NCBI GenBank assembly: GCA_019414345.1
Contig: DXMF01000016.1
Location: forward strand, 1-64,000
Direction: 5' to 3'
Source: Collinsella sp.
Lineage (GTDB): Bacteria > Actinomycetota > Coriobacteriia > Coriobacteriales > Coriobacteriaceae
DNA length: 64,000 bases
Shown: positions 57,777 to 64,000 of the stretch, in pieces
How positions within the stretch are numbered: the stretch's first letter is position 1
Layout: each line of letters starts with the position of its first letter
Notes under the pieces: model-generated
The model's input: only the letters and a program-made list of their open reading frames with translations
The model's database searches: none
Told to the model about the DNA's origin: nothing
Translations under genes and position numbers: made by a program

Positions 57777-59487
57777 AAAAGCGAAGACGGTCAACGTCCT
57801 CGAGGGGCCGATGACCGAGTCGTGCGCCGAGTTTCCCGCGCGCCACGTGTTTATCAAGTGCCCGGAGTGCCGTCGTGTGATCGATGAGGCGCGCCTGCAC
57901 GACAACCTTGAGGTCTGCCCTCGTTGCGGCAAGCATTTTCGCGTGAGCGGGCGCGACCGTATGCGCATGACGGTTGACGAGGGCACGTTTGAGGAATGGG
58001 ATGCCAATCTGGCGTCGGAGGACTTCCTCTCGTTTCCCGGTTATGCAGACAAGCTCAAGGGCGCGGTCGAGCGTTCGGGCGAGCGCGATGCCGTTGTGTG
58101 CGGCAGGGGTAAAATCTGCGGCTGCGATACGGCGCTCTTCTTTATGGATGCCAACTTTATGATGGGCTCGATGGGCTCCGTGGTGGGCGAGAAGATCTGC
58201 CGCACATTTGAGCATGCGATCGAGCTGGGATTGCCAGTTGTCGGCTTTACCGTTTCGGGTGGTGCGCGCATGCAAGAGGGCGTGACATCGCTTATGCAGA
58301 TGGCCAAGATTTCTGCGGCGGTTAGGCGCCACAGCGAGGCGGGCGGCCTGTATATCACGGTGCTCACCGACCCCACGACCGGCGGCGTAACCGCGAGCTT
58401 TGCCATGGAGGGCGACATTATCCTGGCCGAGCCCGATGCCCTGACGGCATTTGCCGGCCCGCGCGTGATCGAGCAGAACATGCATAAGCGCTTGCCCAAG
58501 GGGTTCCAGCGTTCCGAGTTTTTGCTGGAGCACGGCTTTTGCGATGCCGTTGTTCCGCGTGGCGAGATTGCGCTCACGGTAGGCGAGCTGCTGGCGTTGC
58601 ACGAAGGACACGCACCCGGCCTGGGGGCACCGCATGAGATTGTGCATACGGGTCGCCGCGGCAAAAAGCTGGGACACTTGTTTAAGCGCTCGGCCGCACC
58701 AAAAACCGCGCTCGAGATTGTCAAACAGACCCGCTCGGCAGATCGCGCCACGGCAGGCGAGATGATCTCGCTGGGCCTGGATGGATTTGTGGAGCTGCAC
58801 GGCGACCGCTACTTTGGCGACGACGCCGCTGTGGTGGCTGGCATTGGCTGGAAAGACGGGCGCCCCGTAACGGTCATCGCCATCGAGCGCGGCACCACGA
58901 CCAAAGAGCGCATGCGTCGCAACTTTGGCATGGCACATCCCGAGGGCTACCGCAAAGCGCGTCGCCTTATGCGCCAGGCCGAAAAGTTTGGTCGACCGGT
59001 TCTGTGCCTGGTCGATACTTCGGGCGCGTTTTGCGGCATCGGTGCCGAGGAGCGCGGCCAGGGCGAGGCGATTGCCCAGAATCTCATGGAGATGAGCGGC
59101 CTTAAGACGCCGATTGTCTCGGTGGTGACAGGCGAGGGCGGCTCTGGTGGCGCGCTGGCGCTATCCGTGGCCGACCGCATCCTGATGCTCTCGAGCTCGG
59201 CCTATTCGGTCGTGAGCCCCGAGGCCTGTGCGTCGATCCTATGGAAGGATACCGACCGCGCGAATGAGGCCGCCGAGGCGCTTAAGCTCACGGCTCCCGA
59301 TCTGTTGGCGCTCGGCATCATCGACGGCATTGTTGACGATAGGGGCCTGTCGCATGAGGAGATCGCCGGTGCCGTCATGTCCTCGGCATTTGATGCCTTC
59401 GATACGCTTGGGCAGCTCGACGAGGCGACCCTCACAAACCTCCGCTACGAAAAGTACCGCGCAATCGGTCAGTACCGCACGATGTGA
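57763..59487 (+). CDS. accDA: fused acetyl-CoA carboxylase carboxyltransferase (AccD-AccA)
   Basis: Transfers carboxyl from biotin to acetyl-CoA, making malonyl-CoA. In 574 residues it joins the AccD half (zinc ribbon Cys33, 36, 52, 55; GGARMQEGVTSLMQM) to the AccA half (ERGTTTKERMRRNFGM, GEGGSGGALAL). In Escherichia coli these are separate subunits. The fusion guarantees equal amounts. The start overlaps the accC end by 14 nt. Last gene of the fatty acid operon. Confidence 0.93.
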
Positions 59488-59527
59488 CAAAGGGGCAGCC
59501 CGCATGTCACATTGGGAAAGGCGTTCC

Positions 59528-60742
59528 ATGTCACAAGTTTCCAACACCACGTTTGCAACGACGGTTTCATCAAACGCCATGGCCGTGGTGGACTATCTGT
59601 CCAAAAGCATGATGTCGGCGCTGCCGTTTATTGCCTGCGCGGCGTTGTTCCGCACCGTCGCCGTCATTATGGGCGAGGGGATGCTGGGCCTGTGGTCTGC
59701 CGATTCCGAAATCTATCGCCTGTTCTACAGTTGGCTCTATAACGCCGGCTACTACTTTTTGCCCATTTATCTTGGTTGGGCGGCCGCCCGCCAGCTCGGT
59801 TGCTCGGAGCAGCTGGGCATGATGCTGGGCGGCGTATTGATTGCACCCGATCTGCTTAAGCTCGTTGATGCCGCCTCGACGACGGGGGCATCGATGACTT
59901 CCGTGTATGGTCTGCTTCCCGCGCCGGTCAACGATTACACGACGACTGTTATTCCGGTTCTCATCTCGGTGCCTGTGCTATGGCGAGTGGAGTGTTTCTT
60001 TCGGCGCGTTATCCCTAAGGCCGTGGCGTTTTCGTTCGTTCCGTTTGCAACCATGCTCGTCATGGTTCCGGTTTCGCTGTGCATTACGGCGCCGGCGGGC
60101 AGCTATCTGGGCATGCTGTTGGGACAGCTTATGTTTATGCTTGGCAATTCCGGTGGCATCGTGTCGCTGCTCACGCTCATGGGGCTTGCCGCGGGTTGGG
60201 AGTTCCTTAAGATTGCGGGCATCAGCAACGTTGTCCTATCGCTCGCCTATGCGCAGTTTATGAGTGTGGGAACGGATTCGTGCATTCTGATCGCCGCGAC
60301 GATGGCGACGTTTGCCGTTTGGGGCATGCCCTTTGGTGCGTCGCTTCGCGTTGCGGATAAGGACGAGAAGGCTCTCATGCTGGGCTACTCAATCTCGGGT
60401 GTTCTTGGCGGCGTAAGTGAGCCGGCGCTGTACGGTTGCGGCTTTAAATATGGCAGGTGCCTGACGTGCATGGCCATTGGCGGCGCCGTCGGAGGCCTTG
60501 TTGCGGCCGTGGGCCACGTTACGGCCTATACCATCGGTATGACGAATGTCCTCATGGTCATTGGTTTTGCCACGGGCGGTATTTCGAACCTGCTGTGGTG
60601 CTGCGCTGCCGGCGGCACGGCATTTGCGGTGTCTGCGGCGCTGAGCTACTGCTTTGGCGTGGTGCCGACGAAGGAGCAGACGGCAGAAGACGAAGCCGAT
60701 TCGCCCGAAACAGTGGTGAGCGCTGCTGAAGCAAGCGCATAG
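59528..60742 (+). CDS. PTS EIIC domain protein without EIIA or EIIB
   Basis: Membrane sugar permease domain of 404 residues from the glucose superfamily. About ten hydrophobic segments carry LPAPVNDYTTTVIPVLISVP and GVSEPALYGCG, the equivalent of the GVTEPAFYG signature at the left end of the window. No EIIB cysteine motif is present, so an EIIB must be supplied in trans or the protein has another use. ATG 59528 follows AAAGGCGTTCC; an in-frame ATG at 59504 is possible. It lies 40 nt after accDA, with no metabolic link visible. Confidence 0.8.
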   Translation: MSQVSNTTFATTVSSNAMAVVDYLSKSMMSALPFIACAALFRTVAVIMGEGMLGLWSADSEIYRLFYSWLYNAGYYFLPIYLGWAAARQLGCSEQLGMMLGGVLIAPDLLKLVDAASTTGASMTSVYGLLPAPVNDYTTTVIPVLISVPVLWRVECFFRRVIPKAVAFSFVPFATMLVMVPVSLCITAPAGSYLGMLLGQLMFMLGNSGGIVSLLTLMGLAAGWEFLKIAGISNVVLSLAYAQFMSVGTDSCILIAATMATFAVWGMPFGASLRVADKDEKALMLGYSISGVLGGVSEPALYGCGFKYGRCLTCMAIGGAVGGLVAAVGHVTAYTIGMTNVLMVIGFATGGISNLLWCCAAGGTAFAVSAALSYCFGVVPTKEQTAEDEADSPETVVSAAEASA

Positions 60743-60779
60743 ACCTGTGCGACAAAAGGACGATTCCATTGTCATGTTC

Positions 60780-60814
60780 CAAGGCCGCGGCTCGTGTGGG
60801 TTGCGGCCTTTTGT
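60780..60814 (+). terminator. terminator after the EIIC gene
   Basis: AAGGCCGC and GCGGCCTT close a hairpin followed by TTTG. Confidence 0.85.
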
Positions 60815-60891
60815 ATCTGGGGGACAAAGTGGCTACACTACAATCCGTTTGAGCAATAGATATATGGGTAGTGCCGTGGGGGCGGATATAG

Positions 60892-62046
60892 ATGGTCGAG
60901 TGGATTGTTCGTCGTGCGCAGGGTGACCGTGCGCGCGTGGGCACGTTGACGGGCGTGGTGTGTATTCTCGCTAATGTTGCACTTTGTGCTGCGAAGGGCG
61001 CAATTGGCGTGCTGTCGGGATCGGTTTCGATTGTGGCGGACGCCATGAACAACTTGTCCGATGCCAGCTCGAATATCGTGAGCGTGCTGGGCTTTAAGCT
61101 GGCGAGCAAGCCGGCCGATCCCGAGCATCCTTACGGACATGGTCGCTACGAGTATCTTTCTGGCCTGGTCGTGGCGGCGCTCGTGCTGCTGATCGGCCTT
61201 GAGCTTATCAAGTCCTCGTTTGAGCGCATCATCCACCCCGAACCTGTCGAGTTCTCGCTTGCCCTGGTGGCAGTTCTGGCGCTTTCGATGGTTGTAAAGC
61301 TGTGGATGGCGGCCCTCAACCAAAAGCTCGGTGATCGCATTGAGTCCGAGACGCTGCATGCGACGGCTCAGGACTCAAAGAACGATGTTCTTGCTACGGG
61401 TGCTGTGCTGGCGTGCGCAATTGTTTCGCAGGTGACGCACATCAATCTTGACGCATGGGTTGGCCTTGCCGTTGGCGCCTATATTGGCTGGAGCGGCCTT
61501 GAACTTATTCAAGATACGGTGAGCCCGCTTTTGGGCCAGTCACCCGATCCTAAGCTGGTCAAGCACATTCGAGACAAGATCATGAGCTATCCCGGCGTTT
61601 TGGGCGTTCACGATTTGATGGTTCACGACTACGGCCCGGGCAGGAAGTTTGCAAGTGCGCACGCCGAGATGGCGGCCGAGGCCAGCCCGCTGGAAAGCCA
61701 CGACACGCTCGATAACATCGAGCAGTCGTTTAGGGACGAAGACGGCATGATCGTCACGCTTCACTACGATCCCATCGTGACCGATGACCCCAAGGTGGTG
61801 AGCATGCGCTTGCGCATTCACGCCATGGCTCAGGAGATCGATAACCGCCTCTCGATTCATGACCTACGCTGTGTGCCGGGTCCTACGCACACCAACGTGA
61901 TCTTTGACTGCGTGCGTCCCTCGGATCTGCAGATGAGTGCCGAAGACTTAAAGCACGCGCTGGCACAACGGGTCGAATCGGAATATCCCAAGTCGATTGC
62001 CAAGATTACGATCGACGAAGACTACGTAGGGCATACCCACGAGTAG
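60892..62046 (+). CDS. cation diffusion facilitator efflux protein
   Basis: Proton-driven exporter of divalent metal ions (Zn, Fe or Mn), 384 residues. It has about six membrane segments in the first 200 residues with metal-site motifs SIVADAMNNLSDASSN and QDSKNDVLATG, and HPYGHGRYEYLSG between helices. The cytoplasmic C-terminal domain is about 170 residues, longer than usual (about 90), and appears to contain a second ferredoxin-like unit. GGGGGCGGATATAG precedes the ATG. Metal is not predictable with confidence. Confidence 0.9.
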   Translation: MVEWIVRRAQGDRARVGTLTGVVCILANVALCAAKGAIGVLSGSVSIVADAMNNLSDASSNIVSVLGFKLASKPADPEHPYGHGRYEYLSGLVVAALVLLIGLELIKSSFERIIHPEPVEFSLALVAVLALSMVVKLWMAALNQKLGDRIESETLHATAQDSKNDVLATGAVLACAIVSQVTHINLDAWVGLAVGAYIGWSGLELIQDTVSPLLGQSPDPKLVKHIRDKIMSYPGVLGVHDLMVHDYGPGRKFASAHAEMAAEASPLESHDTLDNIEQSFRDEDGMIVTLHYDPIVTDDPKVVSMRLRIHAMAQEIDNRLSIHDLRCVPGPTHTNVIFDCVRPSDLQMSAEDLKHALAQRVESEYPKSIAKITIDEDYVGHTHE

Positions 62047-62085
62047 GGCTGTGCCGGCAAAGCAAGTTATACAGAAGGGGAGAAT

Positions 62086-62712
62086 ATGAAGAGGCTGTAT
62101 CTGCTCCGCCACGGCCAGACGGAATTCAACGTCAAAAAGCTCGTCCAGGGCCGCTGCGATTCACCGTTGACCGACCTGGGCCGCAAACAAGCGGGAATGG
62201 CAGCCGCATGGCTCAAGGCCCACGGCGTCGTCCCCGACAAAGTGGTCTCATCACCTTTGGGCCGAGCCATGGACACGGCAAGTCTCGTCGCATGCGAGCT
62301 CCTCGGCCCGGACGCAGCAGTCGAGCCCTGTGAAGGCATTATCGAGCGCAGCTACGGCACCTTCGAAGAAGGCCCCCACGACGCCCTGCCCACCGACGTC
62401 TGGGATCCAGGCGAGGACTTAATCCCATTCGGAGGAGAAGGAAGCCAGGCACTGCAAGAGCGCATGGTAGACACCCTCACCAATATCATGGGCGCCGAGG
62501 GCATCGAAACCCTCCTAGCAGTAAGCCACGGCAGCGCCAGCCGCCAATTCATAAAGGCTGCAGCCCCAGAGGGCTTCGGGCTCCCAACAAAACTCCCCAA
62601 CTGCGCCATCATGATTTTCGATTTTGATGAGGCAAAGCCACAAGCAGAAGGCGAGTCAATGCAACGCAAGTTCACCCTCCAGCAAATAGTGGATCCCCAA
62701 CAAAGTAATTAG
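62086..62712 (+). CDS. histidine phosphatase family protein
   Basis: Phosphoglycerate mutase-like phosphatase of 208 residues. The catalytic LLRHGQTEFN (His8 in RHG) and second His in AVSHGSASRQF are present, with a Glu in IIERSYGTFEE. Cytosolic, substrate unknown. Throughout the gene the coding strand is rich in C and A with codons such as GGA, CTA, GCA and CCA, unlike the neighbouring exporter gene. A foldback element follows 34 nt after the stop. Confidence 0.87.
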   Translation: MKRLYLLRHGQTEFNVKKLVQGRCDSPLTDLGRKQAGMAAAWLKAHGVVPDKVVSSPLGRAMDTASLVACELLGPDAAVEPCEGIIERSYGTFEEGPHDALPTDVWDPGEDLIPFGGEGSQALQERMVDTLTNIMGAEGIETLLAVSHGSASRQFIKAAAPEGFGLPTKLPNCAIMIFDFDEAKPQAEGESMQRKFTLQQIVDPQQSN

Positions 62713-62746
62713 CTGAGCGAGCAGAGTTAAGCAGACATCACCGTGG

Positions 62747-62911
62747 CGTTCCCAGTGTGCGGCGGAGGGGGCGGGCCTGAGACATATTAAGGTTGTCGCG
62801 AGTTCCGCACGAACAGGAGAGCACTTAATGTGCTCTCCGTCGTGAGCAGGACTGTAGAGCAGCAACCTTAATATGTCTCAGGCCCGCCCCCTCCGCCGCA
62901 CACTGGGAACG
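62747..62911. repeat. foldback element C, upstream of rplC
   Basis: The 69-nt core (62795-62863) begins GTCGCGAGTTCCGCACGAAC, has hairpin GGAGAGCAC-TTAAT-GTGCTCTCC and ends CAGGACTGTAGAGCAGC. It is flanked by 48-nt arms (62747-62794, 62864-62911) that are perfect complements, reading CGTTCCCAGTGTGCGG outward and TATTAAGGTT inward. The arms share almost no sequence with element B except TTAAG-TT next to the core. The -10 box of rplC is 70 nt downstream. Confidence 0.92.
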
Positions 62912-62981
62912 TGCCACGCACTTTACCTGCGTAAACAATGTGAGTGAAATATGAATCTCGATGGATACGCCCGCAGCCGTG

Positions 62982-62987
62982 TATACT
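62982..62987 (+). promoter_or_regulatory. candidate -10 box of the rplC operon
   Basis: TATACT, preceded by GTG, with no clear -35 hexamer. It lies 184 nt before rplC and after the foldback element. Confidence 0.45.
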
Positions 62988-63098
62988 AAACAGCTGTGTG
63001 TAACCAGGGGAGTATTCTGGCTGGACAAAATGCCTGCTTAATAGGGTTGTCAGGTAGTCCGGGCGAAATACAAGGCTGGGGAGCACGTCGTGTAAGTA

Positions 63099-63150
63099 GT
63101 GGTCCTCTAGGGGCGTACGCTCGGTGGTGTACGCATTGTCCCAAGACCAC
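63099..63150 (+). promoter_or_regulatory. structured leader of rplC
   Basis: GTGGTC (63099-63104) pairs with GACCAC (63145-63150). Inside, GCGTAC and GTACGC pair around an apical loop, with GGGG/CCC pairing possible below. It ends 20 nt before the start codon and may regulate rplC. S10 operons are often controlled by L4 through their leaders; binding here is inferred. Confidence 0.45.
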
Positions 63151-63170
63151 GCGAGAGTTGGGATCATATC

Positions 63171-63791
63171 TTGATCAGCATGATTCTCGGCCGCAAGATT
63201 GGCATGACCCAGGTTTGGGACGAGGACGACAACGTCGTTCCCGTCACGGTCATCCAGGCTGGCCCCTGCGCTGTCTCGCAGGTTAAAACTCAGGCAACCG
63301 ACGGCTATGACGCCGTCCAGATCGGTTTCGGCGACATCAAGGCCAAGAACGTGAACAAGCCCATGGCTGGTCACTTCGCCAAGGCTGGCGTCGAGCCTGT
63401 CCGCTTCCTTCGTGAGGTCCGCGTCGAGAACGGCGAGGAGCACAAGGTCGGCGAGGTCGTCACCGTCGCTGATTTCGCTGATGTCGAGAAGGTCGACGTC
63501 ATCGGTACCTCCAAGGGTAAGGGCTTCCAGGGTCGCATCAAGCGCTGGGGTCAGCGCCGCGGTCCTATGACGCATGGTTCTCACTTCCAGCGTCACCCCG
63601 GTTCTATCGGTCAGTGCGCCTATCCTGCGCGCGTCCTCAAGGGCGTCAAGATGGCCGGTCACATGGGTAACGAGCGCGTTACCGTCAAGAACCTTTCCGT
63701 TGTCCGCATCGATGCCGAGCAGAACCTCATCTTGGTCAAGGGCGCTGTCCCGGGTGCCAAGAATGGTCTCGTCGCCATCCGTATGGCCTAA
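63171..63791 (+). CDS. rplC: 50S ribosomal protein L3
   Basis: Large-subunit assembly protein of 206 residues. It contains MILGRKIGMTQVWDEDDNVV, GTSKGKGFQGRIKRW and MTHGSHFQRHPGSIGQ. The start is taken at TTG 63171 (LISMILGRK), with the ATG at 63180 as an alternative; neither has a strong ribosome site. First gene of the S10-spc type operon here, because rpsJ is at 48.9 kb. Confidence 0.95.
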   Translation: MISMILGRKIGMTQVWDEDDNVVPVTVIQAGPCAVSQVKTQATDGYDAVQIGFGDIKAKNVNKPMAGHFAKAGVEPVRFLREVRVENGEEHKVGEVVTVADFADVEKVDVIGTSKGKGFQGRIKRWGQRRGPMTHGSHFQRHPGSIGQCAYPARVLKGVKMAGHMGNERVTVKNLSVVRIDAEQNLILVKGAVPGAKNGLVAIRMA

Positions 63792-63837
63792 GGGCCCAGC
63801 CCATTTAGCCCAGCGTCATACCAAGGAGAACACTTAA

Positions 63838-64000
63838 ATGGCAAAGTTTGAAGTAAAGAACAGCGAGGGCAAGAAGGTCGCCGAGGCCGAGCTCGCCGCT
63901 GAGGTGTACGGCATCGAGCCGAACATCCACGTTATGCACCACATCGTCAAGTGCCAGATGGCCTCTTGGCGTCAGGGCACCCAGTCTGCTAAGGGTCGCT
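63838..64000 (+). CDS. rplD: 50S ribosomal protein L4 (partial, runs off the window)
   Basis: The first 54 codons of an L4 gene, beginning MAKFEVKNSEGKKVAEAEL and reaching ASWRQGTQSAKGR, the conserved L4 N-terminal loop. AAGGAGAACACTTAA precedes the ATG. It follows rplC by 46 nt, the normal order. The rest lies beyond position 64000. Confidence 0.93.
   Translation, partial: MAKFEVKNSEGKKVAEAELAAEVYGIEPNIHVMHHIVKCQMASWRQGTQSAKGR

Noticed and set aside
62747..62911. Simple rho-independent terminator of the phosphatase gene
   Set aside because: The stem is far too long, no T-run follows either arm, and the loop is a conserved 69-nt core shared with two other loci. A barrier function remains possible.

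Overview
The window is chromosomal DNA from a high-GC Gram-positive bacterium, most likely a member of the Coriobacteriia close to Collinsella. This is inferred from GC near 60 percent, actinobacterial-type RpoB/RpoC, a FabK-type fatty acid cluster with a fused AccDA, an anaerobic sugar and arginine lifestyle, and intergenic repeats of the kind seen in gut Coriobacteria. It cannot be confirmed from the sequence alone. No phage, insertion sequence, CRISPR array or rRNA was found. The unusual content is in the non-coding DNA.

Layout. 0-4.2 kb: a lower-GC beta-glucoside unit (PTS EIIBC and 6-phospho-beta-glucosidase) divergent from an RpiR regulator. 4.5-9 kb: translation and secretion block (tRNA-Tyr, tRNA-Thr, tRNA-Met, tuf, rpmG, tRNA-Trp, secE, nusG, rplK, rplA). 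9-16.6 kb (minus strand): metallophosphoesterase, a ParB-like/BMP-like protein, an MscS channel, a TrpXYZ-like ABC transporter and a WYL-type regulator. 16.9-19 kb: asnS and a PTS EIIA. 19.3-31.2 kb: accessory metabolism (esterase, GntR regulator with a dimethylarginine hydrolase and amino acid antiporter, FeoA-FeoB fusion, MFS exporter, GH13 enzyme, deoxyinosine glycosylase). 31.3-35.2 kb: aminotransferase, rplJ-rplL with an L10 leader, galU. 35.4-43.4 kb: rpoB-rpoC. 43.7-45.3 kb: an ECF sigma factor with its membrane partner. 45.8-49.2 kb: rpsL-rpsG-fusA-rpsJ. 49.4-59.5 kb: birA divergent from a complete FAS-II and acetyl-CoA carboxylase operon (fabH, acpP, fabK, fabD, fabG, fabF, accB, fabZ, accC, accDA). 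59.5-62.7 kb: a lone PTS EIIC, a cation exporter and a histidine phosphatase. 63.2 kb to the end: rplC and the start of rplD.

How the genes fit together. Ribosome, RNA polymerase and fatty acid synthesis operons are interleaved, so rpsJ and rplC, often adjacent in Actinobacteria, lie 14 kb apart with the lipid operon between them. The two PTS permeases lack EIIA domains, and the single EIIA-Glc protein near 18.5 kb could serve both. BirA presumably biotinylates the AccB encoded across the divergent promoter.

The most striking signal is a set of three foldback elements near 32.6, 45.55 and 62.8 kb. Two have an identical-length 69-nt core, and all three have a core hairpin that changes sequence by compensatory substitutions. 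Two cores are flanked by long, nearly or fully perfect inverted arms (35 and 48 nt) whose outer parts are unrelated between loci. Each element sits just upstream of the predicted promoter of a ribosomal protein operon (rplJL, rpsL, rplC). Other signals worth attention are three further dispersed inverted-repeat families, a tandem array of hairpin units at 20.3 kb, an RpoA-CTD-like helix-hairpin-helix tail on RpoC, and a duplicated operator-like motif before fabH.
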